Below are positions 31,034 to 42,897 of a stretch of DNA of 64,000 nt, piece by piece (within the stretch, counting starts at the first letter, position 1; each line of letters starts with the position of its first letter). Both the position numbers and the translations under genes were made by a program. The notes under the pieces are model-generated. The model made no database searches, was not told the origin of the DNA, and saw only the letters and a list, made by a program, of their open reading frames with translations. Source of the DNA: Acholoe squamosa. Its lineage: Eukaryota; Annelida; Polychaeta; Phyllodocida; Polynoidae. The stretch covers positions 33,516,002 through 33,580,001 of the forward strand of contig OX439046.1 in the NCBI GenBank assembly GCA_949317995.1, in the 5' to 3' direction.

Positions 31034-31345
31034 TGTAATATAACGGTTCGTTCTATATAGCGATTTGGGTGGCTTTTAGGCTCGCTTAATAACTATAAGC
31101 AACACACAACACGAGAGGTTCACGTTGGGCAAAGCCCTTAACTTTCCATCTGCTTGGATAGCCTTTATTGGTTCCTGAGAAGGACTATCAACATGTCTGG
31201 ATTGGACGAGGTCCAGTCTCCTTCTGCCAATCGTCCGACTCCAACACACGAGCACATCTCTCGGATGATCCGCACTAGTATATATGTACAACGATGCAGG
31301 CCCCTACACCACCCCCTCTAGACTTTACCTAGGGTAGGTGTTACA
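31034..31345 (-). mobile_element. Candidate 3' LTR of Gypsy-1 copy 2
   Basis: A 312-bp segment with TG...CA ends (TGTAATATAACGG and AGGGTAGGTGTTACA on plus). In minus orientation an ATATATAC TATA-like box precedes CCAATAAAGG (poly(A) signal), the LTR order. It lies downstream of the Gypsy-1 ORFs. No matching 5' LTR was found at 41700-43650 and no target duplication is visible, so it could also be a solo LTR of another family. Confidence 0.45.
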
Positions 31346-31975
31346 ATAGACTATTTTAAACCTTCGTATGATGTATTACAATTATTTACACAGGTAAGTC
31401 TAAGATATTGTAGTTAAAAAACTAATATAGAGGGGCATTATAAATATTAAGTACATGAATAGGCATCGTCACATATAACCCAAAGTAACTAAGTATAACC
31501 GGATAGGAAGTGGCACCTTATGCACCATGGACCTATATTATGAAGTATACTATTATTGACACACATTATTAACCTTATACATGTTTATAGACGTATCTGA
31601 GAGTGAATGAAACTTTAGCGTTTCGTATTAACCCGAAAAAATTTAGTTTTGTTTGAAATTTTATAATGATATGTACAATTATAAAAAGTTAATAGGTGTC
31701 CTACCAGGGTAGTAGAACCTGGAATGACTGGTTTCTGCAGCTCCATCTGGCAACATAGGTGTGGTGGCAAGCCATGTTGCTGTTGTGATGTGCCCTGATG
31801 AAGATGTGTAGATGGAGCCCCCTTTGAGTGGTGGTCCACGAGTGGTTTGGGTAGCGTCCATCTAGCTGCAGCTAGTCATTCCAGTCCTTAGGTTCCGGGT
31901 GGTCATCCGAGAATAATCTCTGGCATATGAGAGATGACTTTACCCTCGGGTACAAAGTAGCCAGCAGATGGACAC
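31346..31975. other. Region between accessory ORFs and candidate LTR
   Basis: Mostly A/T-rich non-coding DNA. A short minus frame at 31679-31861 (GPPLKGGSIYTSSSGH) may be the tail of the accessory ORF upstream, but nothing in it is recognisable. Confidence 0.35.
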
Positions 31976-32660
31976 TTACAAGTCGGTAGCCTCATCGTCC
32001 ATGTACATCTTCTCAGCTGACTCCTGGTTTGGAGCCGAGCTGCTACGTTCCTCGTCGAGGAGCTTAAGTTTCCTGGTGCTTGGGTCCACGTCTAATAGAT
32101 GCGAACCCAAGTCACCAACGCCCTCAGACAAACTTCCTCCCGCTGTTCCAATGTCGGCATCCGAAGGGATGGCCAGAGATGACAGTTTGCCGTCCCAGTC
32201 GTCCAGATACTTGCCCAAGCAGAGGAAGAACTAAAGATCCGCCTCCTTGTACCTGGTGATGTACTTCAAGTTCTCAGCGGCGTGGAACTCCTTAAGCTTC
32301 TCGGCTTCCCTTCGCTTTTCGACACAGGATTTGTAAGCATATTCAACCCGCTCCATCTCCTGCTCCTTGATTTTATCCTCCTCATGCTTTTATATCTCGT
32401 AAATGAGATTGAAGGTGGCTTCATTTACATCCCTCCAGTAGTCGATAGACTTCTGACAGTGAAGTGACTGCCATTGGGTCATTCTGGATCCTACATGTCA
32501 TTCGTCGCGGTGGTCGACGAACGTTTCTGGATCCTTGAGTCCAGCAAGAGTATTTGCCACCAGCCCCATGATGGGGACCCGAGAGTCCACAGATGGAGCA
32601 GCGGCTGGTACCTGAGTGGGAGGGGGTATAGCAACAGGTGGCGCGCCTGCTGACCACATG
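31976..32660 (-). pseudogene. Gypsy-1 accessory ORF, coiled-coil remnant
   Basis: In a single minus frame, with three or so in-frame stops, one reads a Pro-rich start, then KHEEDKIKEQEMERVEYAYK and CVEKRREAEKLKEFHAAEN, a strongly charged heptad-like coiled coil, then KYLDDWDGKLSSLAI and an acidic end LLDEERSSSAPNQ. No enzyme motif is present. It lies downstream of the zinc-finger ORF in the same orientation. I do not recognise a family. It may be a structural gene of the element. Confidence 0.5.
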
Positions 32661-32921
32661 TGATGTTTGGTAGCTAGGCATATCCAGCGCCGAGACTTGC
32701 TGTCCGGACTGGCAACGATCAGCCGGGTTAGCTGGTCTGGACTATTCCTTAGCGCCTGCGGGGCTCATGGATTGGTCCGCCCGGGTTCGTTTCTGGGGTG
32801 TGGATGGGGTTTGTGCCCCTCAAATGAGCCTGCTTCTCCTTCTCCCTCTTGTCACCACCTCTCCACTTTTTCAGCTTCGTGTGCCCTTTGGTTGGAAGCT
32901 GAAACTTTGAACCAGAGGGGT

Positions 32922-34616
32922 TCACGGCGAAATAAGTGATGATGTTACCACTTTTTCAGGCACAGAACTCACCTGGTTCGTCGAGAGCGCAGCCCAGTTC
33001 ACAAGCAGCTCATTGAAGCACTTGACTGCATGCTTTTGTGTCTTCTCCAGGCCAGTTTCATGGGCCTTTTGCAAATGCAAGGCCATGTCTCTGTGCCTGT
33101 TGGTCACGAATGTGCCATCACACAACCTGCTGGGTCTATCACCAGGGATACACCTCAACAAAGGCTTATGGTGCACATGGTTCTCCACGATGTGCCTGGT
33201 GAACCAAGGCTTGGTGCTGAATATCTTCTCTCTGGTAAGAGAGAGTTGGCAAGACTCGAATGGGCACTTGTGATGGTTGCCACTGGGTCCCCATTGAGTC
33301 ATAGCCCACTGAACTTTTATTCTCGCCTCATAATTATAGACCAGTCCTAACTTGGATTTTAGCTGATCGATCCAAATCAGGTAAAATTTCCCTACCGGTG
33401 TATCATTAGGTCCGGATTTCATCCATTTCTCATCGTTGCTGTCACCGTTCATGTTGATGGTGCCCGGACACATGTTGTGGATCGTGTCGTAGGCACAATC
33501 GGTAAAGCAGCGAGGGACCTGTTCTTTAAATCCCTCGGCTGCATTCTTCCACATCCACTTCTGGTTGTCATCCTTCGGGACGTCCGTGGTCATGTCTTCC
33601 CACGTCGTCACCGCCTCCAACTCGGACTTGGCCGACTCGGGCAGCTCCGGGTTGCTTTCGCTCCCTGACTCCCCTTGGTTTGGACTCAACTGGTGGTGAC
33701 AGTACCAGCTGGAAGTGACAGTGGGTGCTGCAGTAACCGGGGTAGCCGTGGTGACTGCTCTGGTGGTAGGGGTCGGAGGCCTTGGCTGGCTTTTGTCCCC
33801 CTTCTTTGCAGAAGTAGGAGTGGGCTCAGTCGGACTCTAGATCACCTTCATCACCTTCTTCTCCTTCTTCTTCTTTCCCTTAACGGGCTGTTTTGGGAAT
33901 TCAGGGCTGGAATCCGTCATACCGGACTCCTTTCCTTTACCCCTGGTACTCCTTGGGCTACTGGTGGTGGTATCAGTCTCCGCGGAAGTACCCGACTTAA
34001 GCTGAGCCTGCTGTTTACGCTGGGCTCGGCGAACAACAGTCAGCTCTTTCTGCTGGGCGGCAAGCTCATGACGCTTTTCCTCAACAGCAGCTTGTTGACG
34101 GGTGATGTCTTTGACCGCTATCTGGATATCCTCTTCCTCGAGGTCTGCCTTGATCAGGAGTCCCTTTGGTGCGGGCTTGCAAACTAATTTCTTAGTTCGC
34201 CCTGTAGTGACCGACTGTGGTGTGATGGTAGAGTCAGTGTCCATGTCGGATTCCGACTCCCGCAACTGTGTGGTCCTCCGGGAAATCCCTTCTGATACCA
34301 ACACAGCCCATGCCAACTCCTCATCTAACATTATGGCTCTGGCAAGACGTTTAAAGTTCCGCAGCCATGAAACTTGCATGTTGTCTGCCAGCTCGTCAGA
34401 ACACGAGTTGATGACTAGTGTCCTGAAATCATCCGGTATCTCTCCCGGCTGTCCAGGGACCTCAGCTCCCTCGCCATACCCAAACATTGAAGGGTGCATT
34501 GGGATGTAGGTTCCCCAGTTCATGTAGACGATCCCGGCTTCCTCGTCAATATGGGCGAGGTGTGCGGTCTTCATCTTATATCCCGGAGGATACAATGGGA
34601 TATTCAAAATATCCAA
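32922..34616 (-). pseudogene. Gypsy-1 accessory ORF with coiled coil and C2H2 fingers
   Basis: A frame of 565 codons on minus, open except for one TAG (33839-33837); both sides are in the same frame. The N-terminal 150 residues are globular (IYMNWGTYIP-like region, NFKRLARAIMLDEELAWAVL). Then come a Gln/Lys-rich coiled coil (RQQAAVEEKRHELAAQQKEL), a basic KGKKKKEKK run that may be a nuclear localisation signal, and a Thr/Pro-rich linker. The C-terminal part has Cys/His patterns: CPFESC...RHIVENH and CDGTFV...HLQKAH, like two C2H2 fingers. It sits after integrase, where some Gypsy elements carry env, but it has no signal peptide or membrane segment. Its start is uncertain. Function is unknown. 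Confidence 0.7.
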
Positions 34617-34658
34617 GACTTCTGCTGTCGGTCGGGTCCGAAGAACCCGACGCGGATG

Positions 34659-34991
34659 CTACTGGACCCGGAGGTGGTGGAGGAGGCATACGGTCCCTAT
34701 CTGTCGTGGCTGTTGATAACGCAGCGAGACAGTTAGCGGCCTCTTCGCATCGGAGGTTTCCTCCACCAGAGACATGGCTGCTGTTCCCTGTGCGGCTGCT
34801 GTTCCAACTTCCAATTTAAAATTGGCGACAATTAAGTTGGACTCCTCCCGAAGGATTTGTCCAACTACACAAAGGGATGCACTGCGACTACTAGCCGCTG
34901 GAGGACGAAAACAACCAGAGCAAAAATCAATGGTGTCTAAGCACCACGATTCCGCCCTAGTTATAACTGGGTCAGACCAATAGGGCGTCAA
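34659..34991 (-). pseudogene. Small upstream accessory frame of Gypsy-1
   Basis: A 110-codon minus frame (WSDPVITRAESWCLDTIDFC) just upstream of the 565-codon ORF. A different frame across 34640-34720 reads a Pro-rich MPPPPPPGPVASASG segment, so a frameshift may separate the true N-terminus from the long ORF. I do not recognise a domain. Confidence 0.35.
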
Positions 34992-35469
34992 AACTATCGT
35001 CTCGCGAGATCCCGCTGTGAGCTTTCCGGTGACCTAGTTGTCCAGTCTCCCGCCACCACCAGTGGTGCCCTCACATAGACTAGATCCAGACTGGGGCTCG
35101 GCTCGGTATACCAAACACATGCTACTACCGGGGTGGTATCATCTGGAGCTTGGTGGTATATACATCGCTAAACAGCGAATGTACCGGGTAATCCGACCAC
35201 CGCTCACGGGATACGCCACCGAGGGAATATACATCTGGCGCCCCGACCCGCTACAACATATGTCATTCGCTTGCAGCGAACCACACACAGGTACTCGTTG
35301 TGTACTGGGTTAGGTTACAGCAGCCCTTAACCTGGGACTGCGTCTGACGCCTTCTGTCAGCATTTTATTTTTCCCAGTATCACCCACAGCCTTTTCCGGG
35401 TCCTGCGCAGCCACGGCAGGACCTTTCCCATGTGTAATACCTTCACCCAGCGAGACGTTTTTCTATTTC
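34992..35469. other. Untranslated spacer between integrase C-terminus and accessory ORFs
   Basis: No supported coding frame. It is relatively GC-rich. Positions 35115-35220 contain several GGTGGTAT/ATACCACC half-palindromes. Confidence 0.4.
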
Positions 35470-35706
35470 TTAAGATTTGGCCTTCCGACCCGTCTTCTTC
35501 TTTTCAGAAGCTACATTGGTCCTCGGATGCTTCCTGGGCCGACCTCTTGGGTGTTTCTCGGTTTCTATCACCTCAGGCCTCCTCTGGGTCGGCTCTGGGG
35601 GTCGGTATCCATACTCCCTCTCTGCTGCTTCGCGTCCCTTCCAGGGTCTGAGCTTCCCTACATTGGTTTTCCATTCCCTCCCAGTGTAGCAATCCTTCAT
35701 TATCAC
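35470..35706 (-). pseudogene. Gypsy-1 Pol C-terminal tail
   Basis: A 78-codon frame: EWKTNVGKLRPWKGREAAER, then EKHPRGRPRKHPRT, an AT-hook-like RGRPRK, and a Lys-rich end KKKTGRKAKS. It would follow the integrase core and may bind DNA or chromatin. Confidence 0.6.
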
Positions 35707-36649
35707 TAGGGACTCGGAGACAATGCGTATAATCTTAAATGGACCCTCTCAATGTGTCACGAGCTTTAATCTTTCGAGTGGCTCGTAATACCTTAGCACT
35801 TTGTCCCCTAAATTATAGCATTAGTGTCATAACCCACCTTCTGCCATTTAGCATTCTTAAGTAGTTCATTTCGAACTACTTTGTATGCCTGTTTAAATCT
35901 GTCTCGGAGTGATTCCACAAAGAGCACAGTGGAAGGAGCTTCCAGATCAATTCCAACCACTCCGTACACCAAGTCTCTGGCATAATTATGTCCTCACCAA
36001 ACACCAAAAAGGTTTGGGTTACAATTGGTGGCTGCATGGACGGTGTTATTGTAGGCGTGTACTAGAAACTCACGCTGTCCGTCCCAAACCTCCTGGTGGC
36101 TGTTCACCAGAGGCTTCAGAACTTGTATCAGAGTTCTGTTAAACCGTTCCACCTGGCCATCAGATTGTGGCTAGTATGGGTTGGTTCGGGTCATGCATAT
36201 AGCTAAGTAATGGCACATTTCCTGCCATAACTCGAACTCCCTACCTTGATTACTGTGCATCATAAGGGGCACTCCCAAATGTAGCACCCAGCCTTTTACA
36301 AATGCCTCAGCACATGTAGCGGCCTTATGACATGATAGGGAAACAACCAAGTATACTTTGTGTAATTGTCTGTCACGACCATCATACATGTATTCTCCTT
36401 AGGTGTCATATTGAATCCACTTATGATGTCGATTGCTACCCGAGCAAATCTTACACCAAACAGCTCCTGAGACAAGGGTAACTTACCCAGGCCGTGTCCT
36501 GGCTTGTTTTTACAAAAGTCGGGACAAGTTGCAATCCTCCAAAGAGGGTCGCTCCTCATCCCTGGCCAGTAGTAGCGCCTTTGCAGACATTCAATGGATC
36601 TTTTCTCCCCGAAATGGCCACTTGTTTGGTGGCCATGGCAATAATACAT
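35707..36649 (-). pseudogene. Gypsy-1 integrase, broken, one catalytic Asp changed
   Basis: The minus strand has the HHCC zinc domain (HGHQTSGHFGEKRSIECLQ, then CPDFC), then the core: VAIDIISGF (first Asp), VVTDNYTKYTWLF, and MHSNQGREFE, where the second catalytic residue expected as Asp in SDQG is Asn (AAT codon). The Glu region DGQVERFNRTL lies near 36150. The frame is broken near 36290, and stops follow near 36170 and 36000. It is inactive on both counts. Confidence 0.88.
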
Positions 36650-36773
36650 GATACCTCATCGAGGTAGGAATCACAATTTGCAATACCTTATTGTCAGTGG
36701 AAGTGGTTTTCCATCTGCACAATATGCCATTTCGGATCTCTAGCTCGGTCCATTGAGCAATAAATTGCCTCGT

Positions 36774-37328
36774 CTATCTGTCCTCCAGAGATACCGTTGG
36801 CCTTACCGGCTTAATACCTTTCCGTAAGTATTCCAAGATGCCTGCAGTGGTGGGATCCGACTGTTGAAACTTCTTGATGGTCTCTGGAGACCAATCGAGA
36901 TAGCTACATACAGCCTCCTTCCAGGGGATCCGGGGGGTGGTATAGTTGTATACCAACCCGGCAACCACAGCATTGTGGGCCCCACAGTCCTCACAAGTGG
37001 CATTTTGGCACTTTCGGATTGGTCTTCTCGATAAGGCATCCGCATTGATATGCTTGTCACCCGGATGGTGCTCAATCTGCTTATGCTCCAATCCGAACTC
37101 GGATAGGTGAGCTAACCATCGTCCAATCATCCCCTCAGCGTCCTTAAAATTAAGAAGCCATCTCAGAGACGAATGGTTGGTACGCAAAGTAAAGTCAGTC
37201 CCCCAAAGGAAATGCTTATACTTCTTCATATACACCACTACCGCCAGTAGTTCCCTTTTAGTGGTACAATAATTATCCTCAGAGAGTGCCGCCCCTATGG
37301 CATCATTGCTAGCATCGGTGTCTAGTAT
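36774..37328 (-). pseudogene. Gypsy-1 RNase H
   Basis: Reading on minus from 37328, the DTDASNDAIG motif (first catalytic Asp) comes directly after the inserted element, then CTTKRELLAVVVY (Glu), LRTNHSSLRWLL (the usual Asp of T-D-H is Asn) and INADALSRRP. After it the linker runs towards integrase. The upstream RT connection continues on the far side of the insertion at 38052. Confidence 0.85.
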
Positions 37329-38051
37329 CCCTTAGGTGCCTAAGCGCGCTTAAATGCGCGGTTTTGGGCTTAAATACATGCACATTGAAGCAAATTTTCA
37401 TCCAGGAACATCTACTGGTCCAATCTGCAAAGTTATACCCTCATTAGAACGGCCATGACCCCCTTATTCCAATGAGACCATCCATGTGACTGTATCACCA
37501 TTACCTCAGACACAGTGAGTCAAAACCTGAAAATTAGTTATCATACATGTGACTCTTTGGAAGGGAATGAGTCAAGGAGATAGGATCTAGCATTATAGCA
37601 AGGTGATGCTGGATCATTTGTCCCCTATTGCCACATCTTTGATAGACTTGCCAACCTTACAACTAATCTATTCATAGGAATTGTTCATATCCATGTAAAT
37701 GATGTCATGAACTGTGACCAAGACATTTTGCACCCTGGTAGTACACACAGGCAGAACCAGTTGAGTATAGTTATGCAAATATCACACACTATATGAGATT
37801 AGAGCAGGACAGCACTAAAGAGGCTATATACTAGTGAATAACAACAAAAGGAACATTTCGGTTGCTATGGTAACCACACACAGTCAGAAATTTCTCTTAA
37901 CTGAAGGTTTAAGTAAAAAGGAACCAGGTGCATAATGTGAATTCCATATCAAATACCTGTTCAGAATTATATATACATGGTCTTTATCACTGGGGTGATG
38001 TACATGTGAAATAAATGGAAAATCATCAAATAATTCTGGGCACGTAAAGGG
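37329..38051. mobile_element. piggyBac-like non-autonomous element inside Gypsy-1 pol
   Basis: A 723-bp non-coding insertion with CCCTTAGGTGCC and (reversed) CCCTTTACGTGCC ends. Its last 19 bp match the right end of the TTAA element at 12639-13304 apart from a single-base difference. The flanks show TAT on both sides in place of TTAA. The Pol frame runs up to one side and resumes on the other, so the insertion is younger than the retroelement. Confidence 0.85.
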
Positions 38052-38976
38052 TATGAAATGACCCTCGGGTGTGGGATATTTCAATACCGGTGTGTTTCTA
38101 AACAAATCTTTTATTTTATTAAAAGATTCTTCTTGCTCACTAGTCCATGGAAAGGGTTCCCAAGCCCTACCAGGTGTCCAATGAGCTAAGCATTACATAG
38201 GAAAGCTCACGCAAGAGTAATTTGGTATAAAATCACCATAGTAGGAGCAAAATCCTAAAAATGATCTAACCTCCTTAGCACTCGAGGGTCTTTCCTAATT
38301 CTCCACAGCATCTAGCTTCTCTGGGTCCACACTTACCCCACTCAGGGTAATTATCCTTCCTAAGTATGTTATTGTTTTCTTAAACAAATTCTTAGGCTTA
38401 AGTTTAAGGCCGTTAGCTAGAATCCTATCCAGGACCAGTTGTAGATCAGCATGGCATTCCCTGAATGACTTGCCGAATACGACAACATCATCCAAGTAAA
38501 CCAAACACTTTTTCCACAACAAGTCGCTGTGCAGTGATTCCATCATAGCCTCGAATGTAGCTGGTGCATAACACAACTCAAAGGGCAAGACGTTATATTC
38601 AAACAATCCCAAATGGCTAGAGAATGTGGTTTTCTCTATGTCTTTGGGGTGCATCGGTATTTGCCAATACCCAGATTGTAGATCCAGAGTGCAGAACCAT
38701 TAGTTCCCACCCAAGCTATCTAATGTCTCGTCTATCCTTGGTAGGGGATACGAGTGTTTCTTTGTCATTCTGGTAATCGACACAAAAACGGATAGTACTG
38801 TCTTTCTTTGAGGTCATACATACAGGACTAGACCAGGGGCTCGTGCTCGGCACGATCACCCCCAGCTCCAGTTGCTTTTGTATTTCCTGTTCGCATATTA
38901 ACTTCTTCTTTAGAGGAAGTCTGCGATACGGAATTTTGAAAGGTCTTTCGTCGCCCACATCAATAGTGTGCAACAC
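38052..38976 (-). pseudogene. Gypsy-1 reverse transcriptase, broken
   Basis: The minus strand encodes the RT in pieces: IDVGDERPFKIPYRRLPLKK, then IVPSTSPWSSPVCMTSKKD and RFCVDYQN; after a frame break near 38720 come LFEYNVLPFELCYAPATFEA and the catalytic VYLDDVVVF (about 38490), then TYLGRIITLSGVSVD. PFEL in place of the usual PFGL and several stops near 38280-38160 show decay. Order and motifs are those of Ty3/Gypsy elements. Confidence 0.92.
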
Positions 38977-39304
38977 CTTATCGGTCCTACCTACAGGTCC
39001 TCCATCTGTACCGCAGGCATTCTCATATCTTCGGAGGAGCTCCCTTAGTTATCTTCTGCATCAATTAAATCTGATTTATCTATCAGTTTCTGAAATTCTT
39101 CATCCAAAGGATGCTTAATGTTTAATTTATTAATTTAATTAACTTAATGATGCTTAGAGTTTAATGTTTTCTTGAACTTGGCTTCGGCTACGTGTTCCAC
39201 TAAACTCATCACCCCTACGCCGTCACCTTGTTTCAAGTAAATCACTGAACTAGTTCGGTTAGTCATGGGTAATACAGTCCATGCTGCATTTGCCACTAAC
39301 GTGT
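38977..39304 (-). pseudogene. Gypsy-1 protease-RT linker
   Basis: In minus orientation a degraded frame reads an acidic KLIDKSDLIDAEDN segment near 39080. A small A/T-rich duplication (GCTTAATGTTTAAT and GCTTAGAGTTTAATG) at 39111-39165 interrupts it. Confidence 0.5.
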
Positions 39305-39780
39305 CTACTGAGTCCAACCCAACGCTCGATACGTGTATCGGTCGGGTTCAAAAACTCCCATCTCACCCTTCTGGCCTATTGATCCGCCACATAGTACATT
39401 ACAAGTGGTACCCGGAGGGATTTTCACCATATGTATAACCGAAGCTACTTGTCTCAATACGCACTGTACATGCAAGCCATAGGGGTTCCGGATGTTCATT
39501 ATTCCATCCCTCGGATCCAACATGGCCCCATATAGGCTTGCAAAATCCAACCCAAGGATTACATCGTCACTAACCTCTGCTATAGTGGGCGGAAGAACGA
39601 ATTCTTTGCCCCCTATAAGGATAGGCATAAAAGTCCTCCCAAACGTCCTCATACTGCTTCCGTCGGCCTTGCAAGCATTTACCCCCGTTTTGAGGTTTTC
39701 ATGACTGCCGGCCATCAAGTCGAAGAACCTTTGGACACACAGGAATGGCTAGCTGCAGTATCCACTAAGAATTCTCCTAC
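39305..39780 (-). pseudogene. Gypsy-1 aspartic protease
   Basis: The active-site strand FLVDTAAS (DTA in place of DTG) reads near 39755 on minus, and after a frame break at about 39720 the ORF continues with FGRTFMPILIGGKEFVLPPT and VILGLDFASLYGAMLD, the second conserved protease strand. This processes Gag-Pol in intact elements. The frame ends at 39305 before the RT linker. Confidence 0.8.
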
Positions 39781-40183
39781 CCGACCTTCCACAGATACGG
39801 GTATATATACCACCGTCTCCCTCCCAATGGGGATGGGTTGCTGGTAAACTGGTGAAAGTCTCCAGAATCACCAAGATTCAATCCGAGTCCTCTTAAACAC
39901 TCCAGACAAGGATGACTTGGGGGAAGGCGTGTCCCGTACACTCAGATCAACTCATTAATCAATCCTTCCTCTCCCCCAGTGCGGCCATTCGCCCGACTGT
40001 CTCCTCCAACACACATATCTGCACTAGGGTCCCTGGCCCCGGTCAGCATGCTGGGGTGCGCACCCACAGTCACCCGACCTCCAGGTATACTTGATTCAAA
40101 TTCTTCCACCGGCTTACCCCTTGTAGTGTTTTGGCATTCTTTTCTAGATGGGGTTATACCCAATGCCGTGGATACAACTCCCT

Positions 40184-41686
40184 CTAATTTTCCACAATAT
40201 ATGCTGCTACTGCGCCTTGCAGACTTGCTTCGGATTCGTCTTTGGCTTCAGAATAAGCCACCATGACTGGCTTTGCAGCAGTACATTTGGATGAGTAGTG
40301 CCCCATCTTCTGGCACCTAAAACATTTCACCGTTCGGCGATCCACTCTGGGTCTAGACTGACTGGCTTCTAATGCTTCAGTTATCTTTTTGCACATCTTT
40401 TCCAATACCTTTGTCATGTCTTGTGACTGACCACTCGCTTTCAAAGTGCTATCAGGTGGCTTTGTTGTCTTGCTATTAGCTCTGGGCACACTCAAAGTCT
40501 CAGGTACTGTCTCCGCAGCCTTCGACTTGTTAAACACCTTCCTAGGAATATATTTCCTACCAGAAGTGTTTCTTCTTAATTGCATTGCGCAGAATGTACC
40601 ATCCTCCTGCTCAATGTCAATTAACTCGAAATCATATGAGGTGTTTGTCTCCTCAGGTCGATGCAGCACAGCTGCTATGGGGGTGTGTCCTGACACATTA
40701 GGAACATCACTGGCTAACATGGTTTGTTTCTTCACAGCCATATCTATTCCATTAAATATGCCGTGCAATGTGGACCCAACCTTCCAGGCGTCTCTTGCAG
40801 CTATCTGCTCATCTCGGTCTCTCAGCCCTTTGACAAATTGAGTTATCAAATCGTCCATATACCAGTCTTGGTTTTCTGTTCCGGGTCTGGCCTTACTTAG
40901 TAGAGCGTGGAGCTCTATACCATAAGCTCTAAATGCTTCTTAAGGTTTTTGGGTTCACTTTCTAAAACGAACCATCGGATCCTCCTTGACCATGTTACAC
41001 AACAGCCCACTAGCAGTTTCTATTAACTGCTCAAAACTTCCTACTAGGCCGTACCATGTGCGCCATTGCTCCACGGCCATACGACCCGGGCCAGCCTTCA
41101 GGCATCTAACTAGGTGTGGCTTCGCCTCATATGGCGTCCACCCATTACAATTCATCACATCGATGAAGTCTTCAAACCATTCCTTCCATGGTCGGGTACC
41201 ATCATACTCCTTCGGAATGAAGGCTACCCTTCTGACTGAGTTGTGAGCATACGTCAGTCTTCCACACTGTTGTTTGCTCCATTCAATCACCTTGGTTTCA
41301 TTCAAGGTTCGATTGCCTCCCATTCCACCAAAACTACTGTTATTCGGAGTAGGTGGTGGTGGCGCTTGGCCATAGACCCACTGTGACTGTCCAGCCCTGG
41401 TGTTTCCACCTCCAGTGCTTCCATTAGGGGTAGTACCCGAGGTACCACTCGCCCCTTGACTGCTCGTATAGGCAGTGCCATTTTGTCTGCTTGCATTAGG
41501 CATGCCACCTGTTTGGCCTTGCTGGCCTCCAACTTGCGTACTTTGCAAAGTGCCTAGGCTGCCAGCGTCCAATCCGACGTTTTCCATCTGATCCACATTT
41601 ATGTGGAACCCGCCAGTCTTGGCGCTTGCATCCGAAGTGTCTCTTTGGACAAAGTCCGGATCCAAATTACTGACCTGTGGGTACAA
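40184..41686 (-). pseudogene. Gypsy-1 copy 2: Gag with CCHC zinc knuckle
   Basis: Capsid/nucleocapsid protein on minus. The N-terminal part (41686 down) is Gly/Gln/Thr/Ser-rich, followed by WSKQQCGRLTYAHNSVRR and the capsid-like WKEWFEDFIDVMNCNGW. Two stops (a TGA where copy 1 has CGA, and a TAA where copy 1 has TCA) lie near 40950. The C-terminal part (40858 down) ends with KCFRCQKMGHYSSKC, a CCHC zinc knuckle (Cx2Cx4Hx4C) that binds RNA. Copy 1 keeps the first region open where copy 2 has stops, so the two copies decayed independently. Confidence 0.88.
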
Positions 41687-42360
41687 TAAAAAGATCCCCA
41701 GTGTATTATTACACCAACTAATACCTCCCTAGGTGATCAGTCCGCCATGTAAAACATACAGCTGTACTTAATCAAAATCCCTAAAACAGCCCCCCCCTCA
41801 AAAAGAAAAGAAGAAACAGACGAGGAAAAAAATTAGCTCAACATGTTGAAAATTTTATTCGCATCTTTGTCATAGATACCTAGTTACAGATTCGTTTAAT
41901 TTTGCCCTTGTTTTGACAGGGTTCAACTGATAGATCATGGTAGTGTAAAAGGAATTAACTTTCATTTCTGAATTTTATCTTAGTTTTAGAAACGCCCTTG
42001 TTGTATGCTACCATCCAATTTAGAAATACATCAATTGTTTTTTTTCCACAATTAACCTCATCCTCTTACAGACGTCTGCAACGAGGAACTGTAATATGAA
42101 AAAAAGTAAAACCATTTCAACATTTGGATATCATATTGAAGTGCACTAAAGCCTCCACTAGCCGCTGGTGCTGTTGTCCAGGGAGCAAGCAGGCAACGTC
42201 AGAACCAACAGAAAGTCCTCAGGCTGCCCCCAATGCAAAGGCGCAGTCTAAAAACCTCTTCCGGTGGTGGAGTATAGAGCTGCAGGTGAAGGTGGGTTAC
42301 TGGAGGAGGTAATAATGGGGTGACTTGGGTCACATGTAATCTCACCAGCTCACCGTCAGT
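41687..42360. other. Gypsy-1 leader, copy 2
   Basis: This is the counterpart of 1901-2468. No supported gene, primer site or LTR edge was seen. Confidence 0.45.
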
Positions 42361-42897
42361 ACCAGGTATGTGATGTGATAGGGGAGGGGGAGGTGGGTGC
42401 ATTGGGCTACTAAAGGTAAGAAGATGATAACAGGGTATGGGGTGGGACTGTGGGAAGGGGAAATGTTCTTGTAATATGGAAAGTGAGTCTTGATGCTATA
42501 TAGATGTATAAGGGTAAAAGGGTGAAACATGGAGGCTACTGGTAGATATAAATGGAGACATGTATACATAGTGAGAGGGTAGATGGGAGGGTGAGAGACA
42601 GTAAGGGGGAGGAGAAGGAGGGATTGAGTGAAAGAGGGTCTGTTGTGCTTCACTTTAGCCACGGACACATATTGTCCACATTACATTTTTTTCACATTTT
42701 GTCCACAAAGGTCCAGTGCAAGGTGTCCATAAAAATGTACTGTCCACAGACTCTTTTTACAGAGTGTCCATAAAATAAATTTTGTCCACAACCAACAACA
42801 TCATGGTATCCACAAAATATGTGGTATCCATCGAACGCACCTACCGGAAAACCTCAAGATGTTGCACGCTATTAGTTAACAGTACCAGGTATGTGAT

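Noticed and set aside
31034-31345. Confirmed 3' LTR of Gypsy-1
   Set aside because: Kept only as a candidate: no matching 5' LTR and no target duplication were found.
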